DNA of 7,196 bases, taken from positions 1 through 7,196 of the forward strand of contig RBKG01000165.1 of assembly GCA_003640335.1 (NCBI GenBank). The letters run 5' to 3'. Each line of letters begins with the position of its first letter. The first letter of the stretch is position 1. This DNA comes from Porphyromonas sp. Lineage in GTDB: Bacteria > Bacteroidota > Bacteroidia > Bacteroidales > Porphyromonadaceae. Of the stretch, positions 1-6,830 are shown one piece after another. The notes below the pieces were generated by a model, which saw nothing but the letters and a program-made list of their open reading frames with translations, was not told where the DNA came from and ran no database searches. The translations under genes were made by a program, and so were the position numbers.

Positions 1-112
1 GGTAATCGCAAGGCATTGAGACTGAAGGCGCAGGGAGTTTACTCCTGTAAATGACCGAGCCTGAATGTCGATAATAACGTAGCGAGTGCCGTATTATGCA
101 ATGGTCTCAGGA
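1..112. other. Uncharacterised foldable sequence outside the duplication; possible structured RNA or 3' end of an upstream element
   Basis: I see no credible complete gene here. One frame is open from the window edge to a TGA at 52-54 (17 codons), too short to judge as a gene end. The sequence can fold as a closed multi-branch element. TGAGAC (17-22) pairs with GTCTCA (104-109). Inside it, one hairpin forms at 31-47 (CAGG/GAG against CTC/CTG, TTTA loop, one bulged G). A second forms at 71-97 (ATAATA+CG against CG+TATTAT, one bulged A). This fold was read by eye and is not computed. It has no counterpart upstream of the second copy, so the tandem duplication begins just to its right. It could be a small RNA, the end of a mobile element, or the tail of a gene cut by the window edge. 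Confidence 0.3.
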
Positions 113-135
113 AGTGCCGCCCCTCATCGGGGCTC
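113..135 (+). repeat. GC-rich hairpin repeat, forward orientation (first of eight)
   Basis: The element starts AGTGCCGC and ends GGGGCTC. Its core stem is GCCCC/GGGGC around a TCATC loop, and AATAATG follows it. The same element recurs in forward orientation at 3569-3590 and 7142-7162, and in reverse orientation at five other places. It lies exactly at the left edge of the sequence shared by the two tandem units. It resembles REP-like intergenic repeats in form; I cannot name the family. Confidence 0.7.
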
Positions 136-332
136 AATAATGTTTGCGCACACTTAAGTTCAGCACTTAGCTATAGTTCCCTAAGCATAGAGAGCGTATG
201 CAACCTCCTCATAAACATGTAAAAAAAACATAAAACTATACAACTTAAACAAAAATAAAACCATTCCAAAGTCTCTTTCCTACTCCCCTAAATGATAGTT
301 TCTCTCTATAATTCGATATAATAATCTATTTC
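136..332 (+). other. AT-rich gene-free leader of unit 1
   Basis: No ORF of credible length is visible. The stretch aligns with 3591-3780 in unit 2, with short well-kept blocks: CTATAGTTCCCTAAG at 171-185 and at 3626-3640, CTCTTTCCT, ATAATCTATTT-like runs, separated by substitutions and small indels. The conservation may simply reflect common descent, or may include regulatory sites upstream of the promoter at 333-379. I see no known operator or riboswitch in it. Confidence 0.5.
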
Positions 333-379
333 TTGACACTTAGACATATATTACATATACTATCTTTTTTGTACCTTTG
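333..379 (+). promoter_or_regulatory. Promoter of unit 1 (Bacteroidota -7 box TACCTTTG)
   Basis: TACCTTTG at 372-379 matches the Bacteroidota -7 consensus TAnnTTTG and is preceded by a T-run. The equivalent box in unit 2 is TATCTTTG (3819-3826). A perfectly kept TTGACACTTA starts at 333, but it lies 33 bases before the -7 box, further than the roughly 20 bases usual for a -33 element. With TATACT at 356-361, TTGACA instead forms a sigma70-like pair with a 17-base spacer. I expect transcription to start just after position 382, giving a 5' UTR of about 55-60 nt. Both elements are conserved between copies; which one is used is inference. Confidence 0.55.
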
Positions 380-441
380 CAGGAAATGTCTGTAATTTTA
401 GCAGGAGACTACAAAAGGATATAATGATTTTTAAGCAAAAT

Positions 442-621
442 ATGAAAAAAGATTTAAAAAAGGTAGACTACGAAGCTCCTCAAGTGGAGCTCATACGCTT
501 CCATGCTCCATTGAATCTGCTTATCGGGATGTCAGCCGAATCAGACCTCTTTGGTGATTATAGCGATGAGGGAGAACTTATAGATGCTACAGAGTATGAC
601 AAGCTAAATGGAGGTAACTAA
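442..621 (+). CDS. Small conserved protein preceding the lipoprotein gene, copy 1 (59 aa)
   Basis: Function unknown. The protein has a basic N-terminus, then Y-x-APQVE, IRFHAPLNLLIG, and an acidic half containing MSAESDLFGDYSDEG and ELIDATEYD, ending NGGN. It has no signal peptide, transmembrane segment or cysteine. The Lys-rich start followed by Y-x-AP-x-x-E recalls short hypothetical proteins often found before surface lipoprotein or fimbrillin genes in Bacteroidales; that link is from memory, not from a search. I start it at ATG 442 because the copy-2 gene has its only usable ATG at the aligned position. An in-frame ATG at 424, with AAGGA a few bases upstream, would add six residues but is ATA in copy 2. 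The stop lies 5 nt before the lipoprotein start, so co-transcription and possibly translational coupling are likely. Confidence 0.72.
   Translation: MKKDLKKVDYEAPQVELIRFHAPLNLLIGMSAESDLFGDYSDEGELIDATEYDKLNGGN
610..614 (+). promoter_or_regulatory. Shine-Dalgarno-like GGAGG before the copy-1 lipoprotein gene
   Basis: GGAGG lies inside the last codons of the small ORF, 12 nt before ATG 627. The corresponding stretch before the copy-2 gene has no such motif, so it is not a shared requirement. Bacteroidota generally depend little on Shine-Dalgarno pairing, so this may be incidental. Confidence 0.3.
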
Positions 622-626
622 GTAAA

Positions 627-3353
627 ATGAATATGCGCTATACAAATAAATGGCTTTATATGCTCCTTATGGCGGCGAGCGTCTCACTCGGGAGCTGTAA
701 ACAAGAAGATGTTAATTCAAATGGAGTCACCGAGAAGCGTGACCCCAACCTAATCAGTGTCTCTCTGGACATGTCTGCTGGAGTGCAAGACTCCATTGCA
801 GAGAGTGAACCTAAGCATCAGGGACGTGCCCTAAGCTATACCCTTGAAGATGGTGAAAAGGATGGCAAGACTAGTTTCAGTATCCTTAAGTTCGACGCAG
901 AGAAAGCTCCTGAGACCCTAGAGGCTTATGGTATCTTCTATTGTCCTACTGCCCCAGAAGGTAAGAAGGTTTATATTTCCAATGGACCTATGCAGTGGAA
1001 GAAGAAATCCATCAAGGGCAACAAAGTTCGCTATGAAATACATAAGGGTGGGATTGTTGATATCGACCGTAGCTTGATGGATGGAACCCATCAGTGGTAC
1101 TTCGCCTCTGTCCTCGGTGCAGAATATGATGCAGCAAAGAAGAGTTTCTCCTTTGACCCTTATAAGGATGCAAAGGCTAATGGTCTGACTTATCAGTTTA
1201 ATGGTGAGTCTACCAACCTGAACCTTCCGATGACGACCAACTGGTCAAAGCTAAAGGTGCGTGAGCCTGAGTCTGGAAGCACCGAGCACTGGTTCTATCC
1301 TACAGAATACGTTATTACTCAAGGACTACCTCAGGGCGTTGAGCCTTCTATCGTCTTCCGTCCTCGTGGTACTGTATTCCGTATGCGTATCGTGAATGAG
1401 TCTCTCAACAACCTGAAGATTATGTCCTATAATCTGAGCTCTAACGTATTAGCATTCAAGACAACTCTGGCTATACACGACATTATTGGTCAAAGTGAAG
1501 ATGCGATAGCTGGCGCTAAGCTCAAGCTGACTCCTGAGATGAATCACCCTGCTGAAGTTTTAGTCTACGATAAGGATGGCTCTGCTGGACGTATCGTAAA
1601 CTCAAAGCACGAATCTAAGAGCGGGGTTACCCTCGCTTGGGCATACCTCAATGAAGGCTTGCTTGAAGAGCTTACGCCTAATCTTGGGGAGAATGGCGAT
1701 GAAGATAAGGCTTCGAAGGAAGCTCCTTACTTCGCTGTACGTGCTACGGCTAATCCTGTAGGTGATGACCACTGGAACTCAATGCAGAAGGCTGCAGACT
1801 ACTACCCTATCGAGAACCGTATTTCCTACATCACGCAAGCTCCTGTTTACTACGCTTATGTTAATCAATTGGATAAGCACTATAAGGACGGTGGTAGCGA
1901 ATGGCTTCGAGTAAAAATCACGACCTCGCTAACGAACCTTGAGCGTACCACTTTTGAAGCCTTAGGTCCAGGTTATACTCCAGGTAAGGTTGGTGCCTTC
2001 AAGCGTGGGCATCCATGGATGAATCGTCATCAGGACAATGGTAACTATTGGCTAGACCAGATTGCCTACCCTAATTTAGCTCAGCTTAGAACGTGGCTTA
2101 CGCCTCCTGTGGATTTTAGGTCGGAGAATAATGACCCCGATATGCTCAAGCAGGATGATAAGACTCAGATAAAGACAGTGCTCAGTAGTAAGGCTAATGG
2201 GACAAGCTACTATCTGCCACACGCTGAGGAGATTCAGAGCTACCTACCTATCCCTGTTGGTGCTGGTGAGACGGACTCTCTGTACCTGGCTAACGGGCAA
2301 AAGAAGGCTCCCTTCGATGTTCAAGTTATCGAGCAAGACCTGAACCTGAAGCACGGCAATCCTGTAGCTTCGGTACATAAGGCTCGCTTTGTGCTCAAGG
2401 GCGGGGATAATAACCTGGTGAACACTCTGAACTATGGTAAGGATTTGAAGACTGGAGCTCCAATTTTGATGACTGGTAATGTTGACTGGAATGCAGACAA
2501 AATGAAGCCTTACAACTACTTCAATTACTTCTGGTGCTCGCACGTTGTCTATGGCTTGGCTTACCTCCGCAAGGGTGACCCTGAGAGCTTGGTGGCTTAT
2601 CGCTACTTCTGGGGCATTTCTCCAGAGAATGCTGGTGTAACGCTAACGAATGAGTTGACTTTCGCAGGTCAATGGAATACTGGGAACGACGAAACGCGTA
2701 ATGCGGTCTATGGTCCTGAGAATGCAGCTATTCTTAAGCAGGGTTCGAGCAATCCTAACTTAGGTGAAACTGTCCGTCGCTTATCTGCTTGGTCCGCTGG
2801 ACGACTCGGTAAGGGCGGTCTGGGGCAGGCTATGGTCAGCTTCTTCTCTGTAGGGATGCGCTACGTGGGACGTTTTGACCCTAAGGTACGTAACCTTGGA
2901 GATATTGACGTGGTCTCTGATGAGAAGTGGTGGACCGCAGACCCAAAGAATGTAGTCTTCCGTATCTTCTCTGCGGTAGGATTTGCTCCAGGAGTATCGT
3001 TGGCTACTCAAAATAATGATGATATCGTAAACCGAAATCGTGGTGCCTACATCCTAACGCAGACTAACGATGATAATGCAGGTAATCACGACTACTTCTA
3101 CATCGGTCCAAAGAGCTGGGGACGCTTCAATACGAAGAACGAACCAACGCTCAGTGCTATGTGGCTCAAGATGCACGAAGGAGAAGGTAAGTACTATAGA
3201 GCTGGTGGACAAAAACCAATGTATCCTGAGGCTAAGAAAGAAAAGCTTTATGATAGGGCTCCTCACCAGTACCTGATTTCGAGAGCCTTCTTGCCTACAA
3301 ATTCGGGTTCGCCTACTCACTTCATGGTAGGGACAGACCCTAAGAAGAAGTAA
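627..3353 (+). CDS. Large surface lipoprotein, fimbrillin-like / FISUMP-like, copy 1 (908 aa)
   Basis: Residues 1-24 form a lipoprotein signal: short basic start, hydrophobic core LYMLLMAASVSL, lipobox LGSC with Cys24. KQED follows, an acidic stretch like the export signal of surface-exposed Bacteroidota lipoproteins. The N-terminal part (about 40-280) resembles fimbrillin-like Bacteroidales lipoproteins: WYFASVLGAEYD, then FRPRGTVFRMRI (from 244) and LAFKTT (275-280). The C-terminal part has degenerate FISUMP-type landmarks: YYLPHAEE (528-535), HVVYGLAYLRKG (from 639), AYRYFW (657-662), VGMRYVG (to 748), WW (768-769), FSAVGF (781-786), NRNRGAYI (802-809), DYFYIG (822-827). No catalytic motif is visible. 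It is long for such a protein. ATG 633 is an alternative start two codons in. The family assignment is by motif recognition only. A role in adhesion or surface structure is plausible but unproven. Confidence 0.75.
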   Translation: MNMRYTNKWLYMLLMAASVSLGSCKQEDVNSNGVTEKRDPNLISVSLDMSAGVQDSIAESEPKHQGRALSYTLEDGEKDGKTSFSILKFDAEKAPETLEAYGIFYCPTAPEGKKVYISNGPMQWKKKSIKGNKVRYEIHKGGIVDIDRSLMDGTHQWYFASVLGAEYDAAKKSFSFDPYKDAKANGLTYQFNGESTNLNLPMTTNWSKLKVREPESGSTEHWFYPTEYVITQGLPQGVEPSIVFRPRGTVFRMRIVNESLNNLKIMSYNLSSNVLAFKTTLAIHDIIGQSEDAIAGAKLKLTPEMNHPAEVLVYDKDGSAGRIVNSKHESKSGVTLAWAYLNEGLLEELTPNLGENGDEDKASKEAPYFAVRATANPVGDDHWNSMQKAADYYPIENRISYITQAPVYYAYVNQLDKHYKDGGSEWLRVKITTSLTNLERTTFEALGPGYTPGKVGAFKRGHPWMNRHQDNGNYWLDQIAYPNLAQLRTWLTPPVDFRSENNDPDMLKQDDKTQIKTVLSSKANGTSYYLPHAEEIQSYLPIPVGAGETDSLYLANGQKKAPFDVQVIEQDLNLKHGNPVASVHKARFVLKGGDNNLVNTLNYGKDLKTGAPILMTGNVDWNADKMKPYNYFNYFWCSHVVYGLAYLRKGDPESLVAYRYFWGISPENAGVTLTNELTFAGQWNTGNDETRNAVYGPENAAILKQGSSNPNLGETVRRLSAWSAGRLGKGGLGQAMVSFFSVGMRYVGRFDPKVRNLGDIDVVSDEKWWTADPKNVVFRIFSAVGFAPGVSLATQNNDDIVNRNRGAYILTQTNDDNAGNHDYFYIGPKSWGRFNTKNEPTLSAMWLKMHEGEGKYYRAGGQKPMYPEAKKEKLYDRAPHQYLISRAFLPTNSGSPTHFMVGTDPKKK
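751..1131 (+). repeat. Perfectly identical 381-bp block shared by the two large genes (copy 1)
   Basis: These bases match 4213-4593 without a single difference, covering roughly residues 43-168 of each protein. The 77 bases before it (674-750) carry 16 differences, and the bases right after 1131 diverge at a similar rate. An abrupt stretch without even synonymous changes is best explained by recent gene conversion or recombination between the copies. Confidence 0.9.
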
Positions 3354-3374
3354 GCTCTCTTAACAAATAACTCA

Positions 3375-3423
3375 ATGCGCATTAGCCCTCCCTCACGGAG
3401 GCGCTAGTGCGCATCTTCTTTTT
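3375..3423 (+). terminator. Intrinsic terminator of unit 1
   Basis: It begins 21 nt after the lipoprotein stop. ATGCGCA (3375-3381) pairs with TGCGCAT (3408-3414), continued by TAGC/GCTA and CCTCC/GGAGG around a short loop. A T-rich tail (CTTCTTTTT) follows. The same structure with compensatory base changes occurs at 6831-6876. Confidence 0.88.
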
Positions 3424-3440
3424 GTAAGCGCTCTAATGCA

Positions 3441-3538
3441 AGCCCCGTAAGGGCGATACTCCCGAGCGAATAAGCACATCAAAACAACAAAGTATATTCA
3501 TTGGCGGAGCGTCCAAAGAGCCCTGCAAGGGCGGCACT
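3441..3538. repeat. Conserved non-coding cassette downstream of unit 1, with two reverse-orientation hairpin elements
   Basis: The cassette opens with AGCCCCGTAAGGGCGATACT (3441-3460). It then has CCCGAGCGAA, AAGCACATCAAAACAAC and TTGGCGGAGCGTCCAA (a small TTGG/CCAA hairpin). It closes with a hairpin element at 3518-3538 whose stem is GCCCT/AGGGC. It is nearly unchanged at 6909-7005, with only about four differences by eye, fewer than in most of the coding DNA. It contains no credible gene; its role is unknown. Confidence 0.7.
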
Positions 3539-3590
3539 ACAACGCGAGCATTTGTCTTACGTCTCGAAAGTGCCGCCCCCTACGGGGCTC
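3518..3590. repeat. Inverted pair of hairpin repeats between the two units
   Basis: A reverse-orientation element (3518-3538, GAGCCC...GGCACT) faces a forward one (3569-3590, AGTGCC...GGGGCTC) across a 30-base spacer that starts ACAACGCGAGCAT. The pair forms a large palindrome and spans the junction of the tandem units. An equivalent pair lies at 7078-7162. Paired inverted hairpins are the layout of REPIN- or BIME-like elements; that comparison rests on form only. Confidence 0.7.
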
Positions 3591-3780
3591 AATAATGTTT
3601 GCGTACACTAAAATTCAGCATTCATCTATAGTTCCCTAAGAATAGAAAGTATATCAACCTCCCATACACAATCATTAAAAAAGCACAAATTTATCCAACT
3701 TAAATAAAAACTATTCTAAAGGCTCTTTCCTGCTTCTATAAAGGATAATCTCTATATAATTTGATATAGAAATCTATTTT
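3591..3780 (+). other. AT-rich gene-free leader of unit 2
   Basis: This is the counterpart of 136-332, with the same conserved short blocks (CTATAGTTCCCTAAG at 3626-3640, GGCTCTTTCCT at 3721-3731). I see no gene, operator or riboswitch that I can name. Confidence 0.5.
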
Positions 3781-3826
3781 TTGACACTTAAGCATAAGTA
3801 CACATACTCTCTTTTTTGTATCTTTG
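3781..3826 (+). promoter_or_regulatory. Promoter of unit 2 (-7 box TATCTTTG)
   Basis: TATCTTTG at 3819-3826 matches the Bacteroidota -7 consensus TAnnTTTG and follows the same T-run as in unit 1. TTGACACTTA at 3781-3790 is identical to unit 1; CATACT at 3803-3808 replaces TATACT. The distance from TTGACA to the -7 box is one base shorter than in unit 1. Both units should therefore be transcribed from their own, similar promoters. Confidence 0.55.
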
Positions 3827-3889
3827 CGAGAAATGTCTATAATTTTAGTACCGAGAATACAAAAGAATATAATAACTTTTTCAATAAAT

Positions 3890-4063
3890 ATGAAAAATAT
3901 TTTTAAAAAGTCAAATTATAAAGCTCCTCAAGTGGAGTTTATACGCTTCCATGCTCCATTGAGTCTGCTTATCGGCATGTCAGCTGAGTCTGACCTCTTT
4001 GGTGATTATAGCGATGAGGGCGAGCTCATTGACGCAAATTCGTATGATGACTTGCACCCATAA
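3890..4063 (+). CDS. Small conserved protein preceding the lipoprotein gene, copy 2 (57 aa)
   Basis: This is the paralogue of the protein at 442-621, of unknown function. It keeps the Y-K-APQVE, IRFHAPL, LLIGMSAESDLFG and DYSDEGELIDA blocks almost unchanged; the N-terminal Lys-rich start and the C-terminus (SYDDLHP) differ. I chose ATG 3890. The frame stays open upstream to a TTG at 3824, but that TTG lies inside the promoter -7 box and cannot be the real start. The gap to the next gene is 25 nt. Shifted by one base, the DNA after CAC reads NNGNY before a TGA, resembling the NGGN end of copy 1, so the C-terminus may have been altered by a small frameshift. Confidence 0.7.
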   Translation: MKNIFKKSNYKAPQVEFIRFHAPLSLLIGMSAESDLFGDYSDEGELIDANSYDDLHP

Positions 4064-4088
4064 CAATGGCAACTATTGACAATTAAAC

Positions 4089-6806
4089 ATGAATATGCGC
4101 TATACAAATAAATGGCTTTATATGCTCCTTATGGCAGCGAGTGTTTCGCTCGTGGGCTGTAAGCACGAAGAGCTTAACTCAAATGAAGTCACTGAGAAAC
4201 GTGACCCAAATCTAATCAGTGTCTCTCTGGACATGTCTGCTGGAGTGCAAGACTCCATTGCAGAGAGTGAACCTAAGCATCAGGGACGTGCCCTAAGCTA
4301 TACCCTTGAAGATGGTGAAAAGGATGGCAAGACTAGTTTCAGTATCCTTAAGTTCGACGCAGAGAAAGCTCCTGAGACCCTAGAGGCTTATGGTATCTTC
4401 TATTGTCCTACTGCCCCAGAAGGTAAGAAGGTTTATATTTCCAATGGACCTATGCAGTGGAAGAAGAAATCCATCAAGGGCAACAAAGTTCGCTATGAAA
4501 TACATAAGGGTGGGATTGTTGATATCGACCGTAGCTTGATGGATGGAACCCATCAGTGGTACTTCGCCTCTGTCCTCGGTGCAGAATATGATGATGCAAC
4601 GAAGACGCTCTCTTTTGACCCCTATGCGAATGCAAAGAGCAATGGTCTAACTTATCAGTTCAATGGAGAGACGATTGATTTGAACCTGCCGATGACGACC
4701 AGCTGGTCGAAGCTAAAGGTGCGCGAGCCAGACCCTAGAAGTACAGAGCACTGGTTTTATCCTGAGGAGTATGTGATTACACAAGGAATACCTGAGGGCA
4801 TTGAGCCTTCTATAGTCTTCCGTCCTCGTGGTACCGTCTTCCGCATGCGTATCGTGAATGAGTCTATCAATGACTTGAGGATTATGTCGTATGATATGGA
4901 GTCCAATGCGATGGCTTTCAAGACAACGATTTCTAAAGATGATGTAGTTAGTCAGACTGCGGCTGCTACCTCTGGAGATAAGTTACAAATGAAGCCGGTG
5001 ATGGGCCATCCTGCTCAAATCCTAGTCTACGATAGAGGAGGAGTTAAAGGACGTGTCGTAGCATCGAAGCACGAATCTAAGAGCGGAGTTACCCTCGCTT
5101 GGGGCTATCTGAATGAAGCTGAGCAGGCTAAGTTTGCCCCCAACATAGGGAAGAAGAGCAGTGATATACAGCCTTCCCCAAAAGTGCCTTATATCGGTGT
5201 GCGTGTCACGGCATCACCTGTAGAAGATGATCACTGGAACTCTATGGAGAAGGCTGCAGACTACTATCCCATCGAGAACCGCGTCTCCTACATCTCGAGA
5301 ATGCCTATTTTCTATACTTATGTCAATCAGCTAGATAAGCACTTCAAGGATGGTGGTAGTGAATGGCTTCGAGTAAAGATAGCGACAGCACTGACCAATC
5401 TTGAGCGTACTTCGTTTGAAGTGTTAGCTGCAGGCTTTGAGCCCGGTAAAGTCGGAGCCTTCAAGCGTGGGCATCCATGGATGAATCGCCATTCGGGTGC
5501 AAAAGCGTACTGGTTGGACGAGGTTGCTTACCCTAATTTAGCTCGGCTTCAGACGTGGTTGTCAGACTCTCGACCTTTTGTAGGTGAGGATAAAAAAGGT
5601 AAGGAGGCAGATCCTGACTTGGTGGACCATAAGGGTAACTCTCTGATAAGGTTGACAAGTACGGCTAAATATTACTTGCCACACGCTGAAGAGATTCAGA
5701 GCTACATCCCTATACCGGAGGGTGCCGGTAAGACGGACTCTCTATATCTCCTCAATGGTGAAAAGAGAGGTCCCTTTACAGTGAAGGTCATAGAGCAAGA
5801 CTTGAATCGCAAGCATGGAGCAGCGGCCAGTGCTGTCCATAATGCTCGCTTTATCCTCAAGGGTGGTAATAGTGACGCTGTGAATGCCTCTAACTATGGT
5901 AAGGACTTGAAGACGGGTGCTGAAATCCCGATGACGGATAATTTATATTCATCAGTAGCAGACATGAAGCCCTATAACTACTTCAACTACTTCTGGTGCT
6001 CACATATAGTCTATGGCTTGGCTTACCTACGCGAAGGTGACCCTGAGAGTTTAGTGGCCTACCGCTACTTCTGGGGTATTTCTCCAGAAGATGCTGGTAC
6101 ACCTCTTGGAAATAATAAGTATCCTGCTGAAGCTCAGTGGAAGTCTGGAAACGATGAAAGACTGGCTGCTATCTATGGACCCGAAAACGTCCCTATTTTG
6201 AAGCAAGGCCTAGCCAACCCTAACTTAGGGGAAACACTTCGTCGCTTATCTGCTTGGTCTGCAGGACGAGGTGGCAAAGGTGGGGTAGGAACCTCTATGA
6301 TTAGCTTCTTCTCTGTGGGTATGCGTTATATCGGTCGCCAAGACCCTCTTGTACGTAGCCTTGGTGATATCGATGTGGTTTCTAATGAGCAGTGGTGGAC
6401 TGCAGACCCACAGAATGTGGTCTTCCGTATCTTCTCTGCGGTAGGATTTGCTCCAGGGGTATCGATGGATACACAAACAAATAACGGGATAATGAACCGT
6501 AATCGTGGGGTTTATATCCTCACCCAGACGAATTCTGATGATACAGGTAATCACGACTACTTCTACATCGGTCCACGTAGCTGGGGACGCTTCAACACCA
6601 AGGACGAAGCAACTCTGAGCAACATGTGGCTGAAGATGCACGAAGGAGAAGGTAAGCACTACAGGAGTAAAATGCCTCAATATCACACTGATGCACAGGT
6701 ATTTAGCAAAGCTCCTCATCAGTATCTGATTTCAAGAGCCTTCTTACCCGCAAACTCTGGTGCGCCTACTCACTTCATGGTCGGAACAGACCCGAAGAAG
6801 AAGTAA
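4089..6806 (+). CDS. Large surface lipoprotein, fimbrillin-like / FISUMP-like, copy 2 (905 aa)
   Basis: Paralogue of the protein at 627-3353, with the same architecture. The signal peptide ends in lipobox LVGC (Cys24), followed by KHEE, again acidic as expected for a surface-exposed lipoprotein. The first 21 residues match copy 1. Residues of about 43-168 are identical at DNA level, while the rest is roughly 70-75% identical by eye. Landmarks keep their positions: FRPRGTVFRMRI, YYLPHAEE (528-535), WCSHIVYGLAYL (from 636), AYRYFW (657-662), GMRYIG, WW (769-770), FSAVGF (782-787), NRNRGVYI (803-810), DYFYIG. The C-terminus DPKKK is the same. Variation clusters in a few stretches (about 280-300, 350-365 and 490-525), which suggests exposed loops. 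Both genes are intact, so neither looks like a decaying copy. Function is inferred only as a cell-surface protein. Confidence 0.75.
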   Translation: MNMRYTNKWLYMLLMAASVSLVGCKHEELNSNEVTEKRDPNLISVSLDMSAGVQDSIAESEPKHQGRALSYTLEDGEKDGKTSFSILKFDAEKAPETLEAYGIFYCPTAPEGKKVYISNGPMQWKKKSIKGNKVRYEIHKGGIVDIDRSLMDGTHQWYFASVLGAEYDDATKTLSFDPYANAKSNGLTYQFNGETIDLNLPMTTSWSKLKVREPDPRSTEHWFYPEEYVITQGIPEGIEPSIVFRPRGTVFRMRIVNESINDLRIMSYDMESNAMAFKTTISKDDVVSQTAAATSGDKLQMKPVMGHPAQILVYDRGGVKGRVVASKHESKSGVTLAWGYLNEAEQAKFAPNIGKKSSDIQPSPKVPYIGVRVTASPVEDDHWNSMEKAADYYPIENRVSYISRMPIFYTYVNQLDKHFKDGGSEWLRVKIATALTNLERTSFEVLAAGFEPGKVGAFKRGHPWMNRHSGAKAYWLDEVAYPNLARLQTWLSDSRPFVGEDKKGKEADPDLVDHKGNSLIRLTSTAKYYLPHAEEIQSYIPIPEGAGKTDSLYLLNGEKRGPFTVKVIEQDLNRKHGAAASAVHNARFILKGGNSDAVNASNYGKDLKTGAEIPMTDNLYSSVADMKPYNYFNYFWCSHIVYGLAYLREGDPESLVAYRYFWGISPEDAGTPLGNNKYPAEAQWKSGNDERLAAIYGPENVPILKQGLANPNLGETLRRLSAWSAGRGGKGGVGTSMISFFSVGMRYIGRQDPLVRSLGDIDVVSNEQWWTADPQNVVFRIFSAVGFAPGVSMDTQTNNGIMNRNRGVYILTQTNSDDTGNHDYFYIGPRSWGRFNTKDEATLSNMWLKMHEGEGKHYRSKMPQYHTDAQVFSKAPHQYLISRAFLPANSGAPTHFMVGTDPKKK
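4213..4593 (+). repeat. Perfectly identical 381-bp block shared by the two large genes (copy 2)
   Basis: This is the partner of 751-1131, offset by 3462 bases, with no mismatch on direct comparison. Both edges are abrupt. The direction of transfer cannot be told from this window. Confidence 0.9.
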
Positions 6807-6830
6807 GCCCAGTCCTACTACAAACTAACG

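Larger units (their letters stand above)
113..3538 (+). repeat. Tandem duplication, unit 1
   Basis: This unit carries hairpin repeat, leader, promoter, small ORF, large lipoprotein gene, terminator and conserved downstream cassette. The same order and orientation reappear at 3569-7005. Homology starts at the hairpin repeat and runs through non-coding as well as coding DNA, so the whole transcription unit was duplicated, not just the genes. Coding divergence outside one identical block is roughly a fifth to a quarter of bases by eye, so the duplication is not recent. Confidence 0.85.

Noticed and set aside
166..185. CTTAG/CTAAG hairpin in the leader of unit 1
   Set aside because: The left arm is not kept in unit 2 (TTCAT instead of CTTAG), so pairing is not conserved; only the loop and right arm are.
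2244..2543. Antisense reading frame inside the first large gene
   Set aside because: It lies wholly within the clear lipoprotein gene on the other strand, has no recognisable motif, and is a by-product of codon use. The same holds for the antisense frames at 2781-3011 and 3054-3320, and for the forward overlapping frame at 3070-3276.
3518..3590. Invertible promoter flanked by inverted repeats
   Set aside because: The 30-base spacer has no promoter motif and the inverted elements are the general hairpin repeat, 230 bases from the promoter. Nothing indicates site-specific inversion.
3441..3590. CRISPR array
   Set aside because: The repeats are short hairpins in both orientations with irregular spacing and related spacers, and no cas genes are near.
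3824..3889. Upstream extension of the second small gene from a TTG
   Set aside because: The TTG is part of the TATCTTTG promoter box, and the extra residues have no counterpart in copy 1. ATG 3890 matches ATG 442.
6246..6719. 157-codon antisense frame inside the second large gene
   Set aside because: It is fully contained in the lipoprotein gene. Similar antisense frames at the homologous place in copy 1 are broken up differently, so it is not conserved as a protein.
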